NCBI GenBank assembly: GCA_963281255.1 | Contig: OY725488.1 | Location: 11,629,524 to 11,693,523, forward strand | DNA: 64,000 nt | Reading direction: 5' to 3' | Source: Aphrocallistes beatrix | Lineage: Eukaryota; Porifera; Hexactinellida; Sceptrulophora; Aphrocallistidae | Shown here: piece by piece, positions 36,593 through 46,203 of the stretch | Numbering within the stretch: position 1 is the first letter of the stretch | Layout of the letters: each line of letters opens with the position of its first letter | The notes under the pieces: model-generated | Database searches by the model: none | Told to the model about the DNA's origin: nothing | The model's input: only the letters and a program-made list of their open reading frames with translations | Position numbers and translations under genes: made by a program

Positions 36593-38812
36593 TTAAACAT
36601 ATTTGTTTGCAGAATATAAGAAATTTGAACCTCCACCATTACTTGAAAGTAACTTCTTCATTTGAGTGTCAATGTTCGGTGTCTGAGATAAATTTGGCAT
36701 GGGACAAGTGCTATTTATAGCTGTATTTGGAAATATGCTACTAGATTGTTTTCCTGTATTAGTTTTGGTATGATTTCCTTTGCTAGTAGAAGTTAATTTG
36801 CCTTGCGTATTCTTTGTAGTACATTTCAAGTGTTCTGGCTTGGGAATTATTTTCGAAATGTTTTGCGCCTCACTTTTATTAGTAGTAGAAAGATTTTTAG
36901 AATTATTAGAGGATTTGTGATAACCTTTGTCGTGTTCTCTGTTTTCTCTCATAGAATAACTATACATTTCCACACTTATATTCTCATCCGTTTTCGTAGT
37001 CTCACTAATCCTGAAGTCTTGCACTGGTAAACTTGTATTTTTGTCCTGTGATGTTGATTGGCATGCATTATTTATAGGTGAATGTCCACTTAAGTCTAAT
37101 TGAGGATATTGAGTTGGATTTTCAGAATAGTTGCTAAGGATCTTACTTCTATGGCTTTCTTCGAATTTTGGTGATATTTCCGGTGACTCAAATGTATTTG
37201 ATTTTAATGGCAACCTGCTTTGTGAATACTTTCCTGGAGATGGACTTTTACTTTCGAATATAGGATTAGAAGCAGTTCTTCTGAGTGTTATTCTAGTATC
37301 ACCTTTTGGAGGCATTTCGATAGATACCACAGGATTACAGTCGTTAAACTTCAATTTAATGTTCGAAATATCTGAGTCATTCAACAAAACGGAATCCTCT
37401 ATTGACAATTTTGTAGAGCAAGTAAATTCTTCGCTGTTAGATATGTTAACACAGTCAGTTGAAACTGTGGAGTGAAATAGCTCAAAGAAAATTAGATTCT
37501 TTCTATTGAATTCTTTACTTCTTCTAGCTAGTTTCCTTATTTTATTCTTCTTTAAATTCAAACTCCCCACTATATCAGTAGTCTCACTCATCATGAAGTT
37601 AAACACTCCTTGCAACATTGCTGATACAGTGTACGCAGGTTTCCAGCACTTAGGATTAAAATCACTCAATTCAAAGGAAATTTTTTCATTTTCTTTATAA
37701 CGTCCGTTAGGCGTAATGAACTGAATTTGGGGAGGAGAGAAAGGGTAATTCTCTGGAAATTCTAATTTTCCATGATATTCTCCTCCCTCAAAGGGAGTTT
37801 CTTTAAGTCCTATAAATTTGAAATGCCAGTCTGAGATTTCATTTTGTCTATAATTGACTATAATGTTATCAATTGGATCTTTTGATAGTTTTTCAAATTC
37901 TTTTAAAATCCTTTCTTTCTTTTCTGCCGCTAAATTTAAATGAACATTATTCGAAAATGAAGAAGTTTCTGAAGGCAAATGTTGTTGTGAAATCGATTGG
38001 GAAAAACCTTTTTGGTGAACTTCAGAATTTTTGTAGTCAGTTTTACTTCCGGGAATCGCTCCGAAATCTGATATTGTTTCTGGGTTCGCTGGTTGAGGCA
38101 AGTCTGAAATATCGTATGAAATAGGGTCCGATGAAAGTTTCTTTCCTTCAAGAAATGTATTTGTTGTAGAAATATTTTGCGTTTTGATTTTATTTGATGT
38201 AGTTTTGGATAATTTACTGTGCTCATCTGATTGATTTGAAAGAATCTCGGTATGATCAGTGTCCGCGTTGGAAAATGGACCAGAATGGTCAGGATTGGAT
38301 GTGTACTGATTACGGAACATTTCAGTGCAAATTTTATTTTTTCTATTAAAATCTTTGCTTTTTCTAGCTAAACTTCTTACCACAGCCGTATCCATTATTA
38401 AACTTCCCACTACTTCTGTTGTTTCAGTCATCATGAAGCTATACACTCCTTGTAACACTACTGACACAGTGAAGGCAGGTTTCCAACATTCAGGATGGAA
38501 ATCACTCAATGCAAAACAAACTCTCTCATGTGTCTTGAAGCGTCCGTTAGGCGTAATGAAACGAATAGAGGGAGGGGAGAAAGGATAATTACCTGGAAAT
38601 ACTAGTTTTCCATGATATTCTCCTCCCTCAAAAGGGGTCACTTCAAGACCTATAAGCAAAAAGTGCCATTCTAAAAAATTATCTTCTTCGAAATTAACGA
38701 ATATGTTGTCAATTGGGGTTCTTGATATTTGTTTATATTCGCCTAAAAGTCTTTTCTTTGCTCGAATTAACCAGCGTGTACTTTCACTTTGAGAAAAAGA
38801 AGAAACTTTCAT
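36593..38812 (-). CDS. UBE2J-like E2 with two UBC domains, the second lacking the catalytic cysteine
   Basis: An intronless 739-residue frame from ATG 38812, preceded immediately by in-frame TAG in an acceptor-like ATATTCTAG. UBC domain 1 (about 10-165) follows the UBE2J/Ubc6 pattern: FEGGEYHGKL, NYPFSPPSI, TPNGRFKT, then RVCFALSDFHPECW with C99 at the thioester position. UBC domain 2 (about 295-450) has the same blocks exactly 280 residues later, but reads KISFELSDFNPKCW, so S379 replaces the cysteine. A serine/asparagine-rich, probably disordered tail of about 290 residues follows. Canonical UBE2J proteins have one UBC and a C-terminal membrane anchor; no anchor is present here. It should take a modifier from an E1 and pass it to an E3, with domain 2 as a non-catalytic binding or regulatory copy (inference). 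It is co-directional with an RBR E3 494 bp upstream. Confidence 0.9.
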   Translation of the reverse strand: MKVSSFSQSESTRWLIRAKKRLLGEYKQISRTPIDNIFVNFEEDNFLEWHFLLIGLEVTPFEGGEYHGKLVFPGNYPFSPPSIRFITPNGRFKTHERVCFALSDFHPECWKPAFTVSVVLQGVYSFMMTETTEVVGSLIMDTAVVRSLARKSKDFNRKNKICTEMFRNQYTSNPDHSGPFSNADTDHTEILSNQSDEHSKLSKTTSNKIKTQNISTTNTFLEGKKLSSDPISYDISDLPQPANPETISDFGAIPGSKTDYKNSEVHQKGFSQSISQQHLPSETSSFSNNVHLNLAAEKKERILKEFEKLSKDPIDNIIVNYRQNEISDWHFKFIGLKETPFEGGEYHGKLEFPENYPFSPPQIQFITPNGRYKENEKISFELSDFNPKCWKPAYTVSAMLQGVFNFMMSETTDIVGSLNLKKNKIRKLARRSKEFNRKNLIFFELFHSTVSTDCVNISNSEEFTCSTKLSIEDSVLLNDSDISNIKLKFNDCNPVVSIEMPPKGDTRITLRRTASNPIFESKSPSPGKYSQSRLPLKSNTFESPEISPKFEESHRSKILSNYSENPTQYPQLDLSGHSPINNACQSTSQDKNTSLPVQDFRISETTKTDENISVEMYSYSMRENREHDKGYHKSSNNSKNLSTTNKSEAQNISKIIPKPEHLKCTTKNTQGKLTSTSKGNHTKTNTGKQSSSIFPNTAINSTCPMPNLSQTPNIDTQMKKLLSSNGGGSNFLYSANKYV

Positions 38813-39306
38813 CTAGAATATGATATAAAAGCTAAAATTTGATAAAAAAGATAGAATAACAAATATGAATGGCGGACACTTCGTCAACGGACATTTAGTA
38901 TAATGAACATCCTTTCAAAAAGATATTTCATCTGGTTTGGATTTCGTCAGATATATTTTGACACTTTAATTTGTAATTGTTCAAAAAATTGATTGTTTAC
39001 TTTATGGCTGCAGGGCTGGGTTTGGATAAATGATTTAGCTAAATATTTTTGGAAATTTAGGGATATTGCTTTTACTTGTAGCAGTATTAGCATCATGAAA
39101 AAGTAAAATAATTCACACTCTATGCTATCGAATATTTAGGCAGTCTTACTTCTATAGAAAAACAACAAGCATGTTTCCATAGAATGAATATAAACTACTG
39201 TAGATAATATTTTAGTCAATCTTGGATAACATATTAACACAACACAAAGTCTCTTTTAGGAATCATGTATATAAATTCATCCTCTTGTCATGGTGCGCTT
39301 GGTAAG
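38813..39306. other. 494-bp spacer between RBR and E2 genes
   Basis: It contains one end of the GGCGGACACTTCGTC repeat family near 38872; otherwise AT-rich with no gene. It would hold the 3' end of the RBR transcript and the promoter or trans-splice site of the E2 gene. Confidence 0.45.
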
Positions 39307-40125
39307 TTATTTTTTTAGTTTAGTCTGTATAGGAGCCGGAGTACATGTAATTTTAGTGTAATTTCTTCCCTTACAAATGAGACTACCTCCACTAGTCTTG
39401 GTTAAGCAAATGAAGCAGAACTTTGTCTTACAACTCCTGCACGTCATTTCATTACAGCCACCATGATGCTGAATAACTGTAAAGCATTCTGGACAAGCTC
39501 TTATTTGAGGAACCTTTACCACTTTTGTACCATCATTAAATTCCATCAATGGACTCGCCCGAAGTTGGTCGATGTCATCCTTTAGACAGCCTGAATTCCC
39601 GCATTCTCTGAAGTTACTTGGATTGTTCCACTCCTTCAAGCAATACCAGCAAAAGTGGTAATCCTTCATCTTCTTATTGGTACAGCTAAGGCATTTCACT
39701 GCAGGGTTATTTGAATCTTTTCGTGTACAAAAGCTTTCACAACCTGGACATAATTGAATATCTTGACTCTCACAAAAGTTTACGGATATCGCAACAGTTA
39801 ACAACTGTTCTTCTTTATCATTTGGAATACCAAACTTAATGATATCATCGGTGCTTATAATATGTGGACATTTAGCACAACTTATCTCGAATTTCAAGTT
39901 TTTAATCTGTTCCCACGTATTGTCAAGCAGATCATCAGGGCATATGAAATGACCACATGTCATTTTCAGACCGCTTTCATCAAAGCAAATACAGCACTCT
40001 CCCTTAGGATGAGAAAATGATACAGTTCTTTTCTCATCTCTTGCATCGATATAGTCGTTTCCTTTTCGTGTTCCCCATACATTGCAATTATATTCTTCGA
40101 GAGAAGATTTTTGAGCTGCACACAT
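39307..40125 (-). CDS. RBR-type (RING-IBR-RING) E3 ubiquitin ligase
   Basis: Intronless, 272 residues from ATG 40125; an in-frame extension upstream lacks an ATG. RING1 begins CCIC (44-47) with CGH and CAKC later. The IBR has LCPGC...CTR, KCLSC and FCWYC (to about 162). RING2 is CPECFTVIQHHGGCNEMTC (211-229) followed by CKTKFCFIC; C224 in HGGC is the expected thioester cysteine, as in parkin and HHARI. By family it accepts ubiquitin or a ubiquitin-like protein from an E2 onto C224 before transfer. It is short, with no UBL, ankyrin or Ariadne domain, so autoinhibition is not evident. It lies between the ubiquitin-like gene (upstream) and the two-domain E2 (downstream), all on the minus strand. 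Confidence 0.93.
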   Translation of the reverse strand: MCAAQKSSLEEYNCNVWGTRKGNDYIDARDEKRTVSFSHPKGECCICFDESGLKMTCGHFICPDDLLDNTWEQIKNLKFEISCAKCPHIISTDDIIKFGIPNDKEEQLLTVAISVNFCESQDIQLCPGCESFCTRKDSNNPAVKCLSCTNKKMKDYHFCWYCLKEWNNPSNFRECGNSGCLKDDIDQLRASPLMEFNDGTKVVKVPQIRACPECFTVIQHHGGCNEMTCRSCKTKFCFICLTKTSGGSLICKGRNYTKITCTPAPIQTKLKK

Positions 40126-40210
40126 CACTAATTTTTGATATGAATTAATAAAAAGCAAGATAAATAATTAACGCTTGCGTCTCTAAGGGTTTTAGATATC
40201 ACAAACAAGC

Positions 40211-40280
40211 TTTTTTGATTGCGTTCCGCAGCTTGCGGACACTGCGTATCCACAGAGTCGCCCTGTAGGCGCCTGAGGAT
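40211..40280. repeat. GC-rich tail of the CRE/AP-1-motif repeat
   Basis: An isolated fragment (GCGGACACTGCGTATCC region) matching tails at 16505, 17045, 43575, 44295 and 54400. Confidence 0.5.
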
Positions 40281-40327
40281 TCTCTACTACTAAAGATTGC
40301 TGAATTTTCATTTGTCTATGGTTACAG

Positions 40328-40670
40328 TCATGAATTCAGAACTGTAGAAGAAAAAGTTTCAAAAACATTTTCAGATATTATCACGTATATATGAACGACA
40401 ACCTATTGTTAAAGTAAAGTCGTAAATGTACCTGGCATTCAAGATTTAATCATTTCTTTTCCTTTTTTGATTGTGAGGTTTCTCGTATATTTCAGTTTTG
40501 AGTATTTCACAATTAACAATCATTGTTTCACTTGGCAAAAAACTTATGGAGTGATTATCTTGAGGATAGATGCCACACCTTTCAAAAATCACGAAGGTGT
40601 AGAGCCCAAAGATGAGTTTAAATTTGTGAGTCTCTGCGTGAGGCTTGGACTATTGTTAGAAAAATTATAG
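40328..40670 (+). CDS. Possible two-exon gene fragment, function unknown
   Basis: An acceptor-like GGTTACAG precedes a 57-bp open stretch (40328-40384) ending at a weak GTATAT donor. A strong pyrimidine tract and TTTCAG (ending 40495) opens a 58-codon frame closing with TAG at 40668-40670. Phases join. The peptide has no motif I recognise, and no upstream start was found. It is on the opposite strand to the ubiquitin-pathway genes. Confidence 0.25.
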
Positions 40671-41513
40671 TATACCTTGGCAGGGACGTAACCAGCCTCT
40701 TACGCCTGGGTGAGGAAGTTTGGAAAATTTCCTCAAAATGAGTTTTCGAGCGCAGACCTGCCGACTTTTACAATCAATTACCTGAATGGATAACTATTTT
40801 CCCCTGGACATTTGCCCATATCCCTGGATTTTGCTTGTTTAAATATCCAAAATGTTTAGTTAACCCTTGTGACATGAATGATCATCCTAAATAAACAAAG
40901 GGAATTTACAACCCATAATGTAAAAATAGTCTTCGTAAATATGAAATGATGTGTGTCTTAGGATTTCCTGGGCTTCGTAAGAATTATAATATTTACGTTT
41001 CGTATCCTACGAGTCATTTAATGTGAGGTTGCACTATCGATCTGTCGATTTTTTTAGGAAGGGACCAGAGGCCGAACAACATTTCCAGGGGGTCAAATAC
41101 TGTAATATGGGATTTAGTGCTGTACTATGTAGAGCGAAACTTTTTCAGTTTAATCACTTAAAAGATTTTATATACACCTTTAGATGCTAACCAAATATAT
41201 GTTGTAAAGATTGAAGAATTCCTAGAGGTGACGGCTGATCCTGGGACATTGGGACCTGTGATACATATTGAAATCACGTTTATAGCAAAAATCAAACGAA
41301 ATACAGTGAGTTTTGCTCATATGGAATGGTTGCTAATACGCGAAGTTGCTAATAAGGGAACATAATTAACACAAAATCTTCACCTGGGACCTGAAGATTG
41401 GTTGCTAATAGAGCAATATTGCTAATAAGGGAGTGCTAATAACCAAATTTCACTGTAATACAGTACATAGTATTATTGTTGTGATGTTACCATTCCAAAA
41501 ATACAATAAACTA
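40671..41513. other. Spacer with decayed GCTAATAAGG MITE remnants
   Basis: No gene. Around 41315-41460 repeats of GTTGCTAATA and an ACTGTAA end resemble the pogo-like family at 46850-47023. Confidence 0.4.
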
Positions 41514-42035
41514 CAGTAGAACCCCGCGTATCGGGGCACCTCCGTCCAAGCACAATGCGCCCCGATACGAGGGAGTGCCCCGATAAGCGGGATTCTGGGA
41601 AAATTATAATATACTTGTACTTTTGTGAAAATAATCAAGTTACAACTTACACAACACAACCTTAAAACTTAGTATTTCTCTATAATGGCCGCTAAGCGTC
41701 ACCCACTCCCGATAGAGACACGTGCTGAGGTCATTGAACTAAGCAAGGCAGGCAGATCCGAGAGGCAGATCGCCTTGCTTAGTTCAATGACCTCAGCACG
41801 TGTCTCTATCGGGAGTGGGTGACGCTTAGCGGCCATTATAGAGATATACTAAGTTTTCAAGCACAAAAAGTATGTTACTTGAGGGAAAAAATCTCTGGCG
41901 GAGTGCCCCGATAAGCGAATGACGCCCCAATACGCGGGGTTCACTTTTAGTGGAAAAAAAAAAAATTCCCATCCTACCGCCCCGATAAGAGGGGTGCCCC
42001 GATACCCGCAGTCCCCGATACGCGGGGTTCTACTG
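41514..42035. mobile_element. Pogo-like fold-back carrying mirrored starts of a transposase
   Basis: 522 bp between TA dinucleotides with ends CAGTAGAACCCCGCGTATCG and its complement. Its centre is a near-perfect hairpin: about 81-bp arms (41667-41749 and 41773-41855) round a 23-base loop. Each arm contains ATG and some 23-30 codons beginning MAAKRHPLPIETRAEVIELS on opposite strands. That segment resembles the N-terminal helix-turn-helix of pogo/Tigger/CENP-B-type transposases. The remainder of the transposase is absent. Confidence 0.75.
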
Positions 42036-42399
42036 TATATACTATTTCTATCCTTTCTTCATACTTATAAAACCCTTAAACGTGAAAATGACAGGTGCAT
42101 ATCTAAACTATAAACGGATTACCATCAGAGTGACCAGAGAAATTTTATCAAAGTCTGAACATTTTACTTTAGAGAAAAGAAACTTCCAAGAAGTCTTATG
42201 AAAATCTTTATACGCCATATAAGTTGACTTACATTTGTAAATAATATTATTCTGAACACATGGAAAAAACTGAACATTATCAAAGTAAGACTGAAATGTC
42301 CAGAGGAAAAAACGGTATCTAGTCACCCTAATTATAAAAAATAGAATATAAACTCAGTCCTTTCTTCCCATACTCAAAAAATCTTGCTATTTAGTAGAC

Positions 42400-42727
42400 C
42401 AGCGCTGTCTAACAGGCGGCCCGCTGCCTTGCTTTGTGCGTTGTCTGCTTCAATCTCCCCCTTTTTTACCCACTTTTAGACAAATTCTCCAAATTTTTCC
42501 ATATCATGCATCTCGTTTTCTCGTTGGTAGGGACATAGGGACATAGGGCTGATAGACCATGGTCCTACCAATTCTTTTCAATAGATATTAGCTTCTATTG
42601 TTCACGATACAAATTGTCCAAAATGCCTCTATCCATACCCATCCCGAGTGCACGCCCCTGTATTGCGGCCCGCCACTAAATGGTATGAAGCAGTTGCGGC
42701 CCAAAGTAAATATAGTTGGACGCCCTG
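42400..42727. mobile_element. hAT-type MITE with perfect 8-bp target duplication
   Basis: Ends CAGCGCTGTCTAAC and GTTGGACGCCCTG, flanked by TAGTAGAC on both sides (42392-42399, 42728-42735). The interior has GCGGCCC phrases and no coding capacity. Confidence 0.85.
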
Positions 42728-42862
42728 TAGTAGACCACACTATTTTTAAATGGAAATAAGTACAAATAATTGAAGAGAGGATAACCTCATTTTACCAAAA
42801 TAAACAAATTCAAGATATAAAAAGTTAATAAATATTATGAAATAATACTTATCATGATTGCG

Positions 42863-45139
42863 TTAAAATGCTTGAATGCCTCCTCCACCAGGAAGTCTCG
42901 CTACCATGACTATATTAGATCCATTCTTAATTCCGTAATCAATTAGCTTCTTTGTTTGACCATTGATAACTTCCTCTAATTCTTTCGAACCAAAAAGTAA
43001 TCTTTGATCTTCCCGCTGGGTTCCACTTCTCACGACTAATTCTTCCTTTAACTTCGTAACTGTATAAGCCTAGCGAAATTAAAATTTAATTATCCAGTTA
43101 TCCTTACTATTAAAACTCGATTAATGTTTATATACGTATATATATATATATATATCTGTAACGAATTGATTGAAGAAACTGCAGGTCATAGAAAGCTAAT
43201 TTTTGGCATGTGGGAGTCTTTTGGCTATGGCTCCAGTAAGTTCTGAGCTCAGAGCAAAATGTCGACTCATCATAGAATTATTACGTCATTGTCACATTTT
43301 TGTTAAGCAACAGAGTTATTCGAGCATAACTCAGCCATTATAGGAGATGGAAGGCTGAAATTTTAATAGAATCTGTATACTAACATGTCTCACATATGAT
43401 GCAACTATCATTAAAAAATGATGACTCATCACTTTGTTATGACGTCATCATTACGCATCAAAAAATTTAAAATTGACAAATTTGGTGATTTTTCGAGTGA
43501 TATCGATTATCCCAGTAGGACGGACATATTTAAAGATACTATATCCCTTATAATTAACCAATGTGACCCCATGCGACCGAAGGGAGCCTCCGTCGGACAC
43601 AAAGTGTCCGCCAGCCGCGCAGCGCAAGCAAGCGAAGCGCGTTGTCATCATTACGATACTTAAATATTCCATCTCTTAGAAAGTTGTTCAACAGACTGAT
43701 AATACAGCTACTTTAAAATGTCAAAAAATGGGGAAATTGTCCATTCATAAATTCTTACAAATATGTATATGACATACTACTCTATTTATCCGTTGGAATC
43801 TCGTGGTAGTTTATAAGTTCCATCCCAAGCTCAATTGAGATTAAATATGTAAAACTCACACAATCTTGGTTCTCATGTTGGAGATTGTAGTTAGAATATT
43901 ATGAATTATTTTGAAATTGTATAATACCTGACACTATAAATTTGCATGGTGAGTTTAAAAAGTTCACCGAAACATTGGAATTCTGTCAGGGTTACGCTGA
44001 GATTCCTTCACTCGGAAACATTCTAATTAGGTACAGAAAGCTGATTTTGCATGTGGGAGTCAAATGATATGACTACGATTAAGTTCTAAGATCTAAGCGA
44101 AAAAAAAGAAAACAGTTTTTCAATACAATACTACTATGTGCGGCTTCGCTCTCATAATAGACTCATTGTACAACTTTAGGGGTGTATAATTCGAATATTA
44201 TATTTTCGGATCTATATGAGAAATTATATTTGACTTTTGTTTACAATATTTATATAAATTAAACAAATTCCTAAATAGGCTAGATTGAGTAACTCCAGGC
44301 GCCCGCAGGGCGACTCTGCAGACACAAAGTGTCCGCAAGCCGCGCAGCGCAAGCAAGCGTAGCGCGCTTGTTAGTATTCAAAACTTCAATTCTTTCTAAT
44401 CTTATTTAAATTTTGCAATCAAATTCATTGTATAACCCATTATTTTGGAAACTATTTTTTCGAAAATAGTTTAAAAGAAGCGCATAGAGGAACGCGCTCC
44501 TTTATTGTAGGAGCGGGAGCTCTCCCACTCTTTAAAATTGGGAGCGGAGGCTGGTGGGCAGTCTAATTATATAGCTAAACCAAATTTTCACAATTACAAA
44601 AAATGAAAAATAACTTTACTATTCAATGTATATAGTACTATATTGCATCACTCTAACAGCATAAACCATTGTACGACACAACAATTTTCGTTGTTACTAA
44701 TACTTCAAAGCAATAATTTATGTACATATGCAAATTTTATTATTATGTATAGCAATGAAAAAGTTTATATGCTAATATGTGTTAAGTTTTAAAGTAAACA
44801 TATTCCTAAAATAGACTAGAGACTAGCTTTCAACAGTTGATCTAGGGCTTTTAGGAGTGTATATTCCAAATATCGTATTTTCGGGATTATATATTAAATT
44901 ATTTTGCCTCTTTTTGCAATAGTTATATAAAGTAAACAAATTTCGAAAATGGATTCGGTAAAGTCATCAATATTTGGGACCGGTTGGGAATCTCTGAATT
45001 ATTTTTAACTAGAAAATGATTATACTTGTATTTCGCCTTATGAGAAGATTCTTATATTAATACTCACATTAAATTCGCTGGTCTTAATATGTATAGTCAT
45101 CTGCTTTCCTTTAAATCCTTGTACATAGATTTGATTCAT
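42863..45139 (-). CDS. Ubiquitin-like modifier with internal diglycine (two exons)
   Basis: Exon 1 is 45139-45068 (24 codons, donor AAT|gtgagt); exon 2 is 43069-42863 (acceptor cgctag|GCT, 68 codons plus TAA). The joined frame encodes 92 residues collinear with ubiquitin: MNQIYVQGFKGKQMTI matches the first hairpin, DQRLLFGSKELEE matches the QRLIFAGKQLED region (K53 at the K48 position, K12 at K11), and LIDYGIKNGSNIVMVARLPGG matches its C-terminus. Four glycines (85-88) and IQAF follow, so a protease must expose the diglycine. Conjugation to targets is inferred from the fold and this tail. The 2-kb intron holds a CRE-type repeat and other repeats. The ATG follows AGTTTAAG, acceptor-like. RBR E3 and two-domain E2 genes lie downstream on the same strand. 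Confidence 0.85.
43101..43645. repeat. Full-length CRE/AP-1-motif repeat in the modifier intron
   Basis: It begins TCCTTACTATTAAAACTCGA with a TA-rich run, then AACGAATTGATTGAAGAAAC, TGAGCTCAGAGC, TGACTCATCACTTTGTTATG, TGACGTCATCATTACG, and ends in the GC-rich tail (GGACACAAAGTGTCCGCC ... GCAAGCGAAGCGCG). About 545 bp; it has no obvious coding function. Confidence 0.7.
43646..45067. repeat. Remainder of the modifier intron: repeat scraps
   Basis: A partial fold-back arm lies at about 43815-44000, a CRE-repeat GC tail at about 44290-44372, and GC-rich GAGCGGGAGCTC palindromes near 44510; the rest is AT-rich. No further coding exon was found. Confidence 0.45.
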
Positions 45140-45582
45140 CTTAAACTTGAAATATAGTAAGATTTAATAACAATATAATTAATATATTTGTAATATAAAT
45201 TTTCTTGCAAGCTACTTTTATAACTAATTTTACTCATAATTAATCATATTTCTAGCAGTTTAATTCTGTAATATGACGAATAATGACTTATAAGAATCTA
45301 TATTATTAGATCATTTATCAAAGACGAGGCATATCTCTTCATTAGTCATATTAATCCTAATATAATTAGTCATAACATATAGTTCTAAAGTTGCATTGTT
45401 GTTTGATCATATCCACTGTTTTATTTCAATTAGTCATATTTTAATTTTTCCTCTGATCCAATCCATATATCTTTCGTCTGGACACAGTGATCATAAAACA
45501 AGTGTGATGTTAGCAGTGAATTAGCAGCGAGAAACCGAGCACACTATAAGATGTAATCATTTTGGAACTATCCCTACTTACA

Positions 45583-45690
45583 AGGTTGCCGTGGGAATGG
45601 GAAAATGTGGGAATTCCCATGGTAAACCCACAGATTCCCATATGCGATGGGAATGACTTTAAGGCTATGGGAATTCCCATATGTAGTTAT
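45583..45690. mobile_element. Partial hAT-type GGTTGCCGTGGGAA element (unexpanded)
   Basis: It starts AAGGTTGCCGTGGGAATGGG and holds several GGGAATTCCC palindromes, but lacks the second terminal repeat. It is related to the element at 57849-58152, where GGGAAT has expanded. Confidence 0.6.
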
Positions 45691-45754
45691 GCACGTTATG
45701 CACTATGCTATTCAATACAATAACATTAATGCTTCCATAGGCTCTTAAAAACAG

Positions 45755-45885
45755 GTTCTTGTCTCTATATCCGTGATGCGGACGGGAAGTATCTACTCCA
45801 TGAGGCGATGGATTTCAATGCTGACGAATGCTTTGAACTTTTAATGAAGGAAATCGATGAAGACAAATATAAAATAACCTACTAA
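45755..45885 (+). CDS. Possible terminal exon of an unidentified plus-strand gene
   Basis: After an acceptor-like TTAAAAACAG an open stretch of 43 codons plus TAA encodes a charged peptide (GSCLYIRDADGKYLLHEAMD and onward). An AATAAA lies 73 bp past the stop (45958-45963). Codon use looks coding. No upstream exon or start was identified in 45140-45750. I do not recognise the family. Confidence 0.35.
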
Positions 45886-46203
45886 GAATTGATTTACTCT
45901 ACAACCCCGTAGCCTTCGAATTTTGACTGAGACAAGATTTTATCCACAACAAACATCAATAAACACAAAATACTTGTATATCACATATCTTCTATTTACA
46001 TATTCAGTTTTATACAAGTTGAATAAGTCAAGATTGGATATACATTAGTTTCTATTGAATAATAAAAAATATTCATTAATGTAACAAAATATGACTAAAA
46101 GTATAGTCACTTTGGAAAAGGCATTGAAGTAATTTACAAACTTTACATGTATACACAAAGAACATATTTTTCTGAACAAACTCTCTTCAGGAGTTTTTAC
46201 TTT

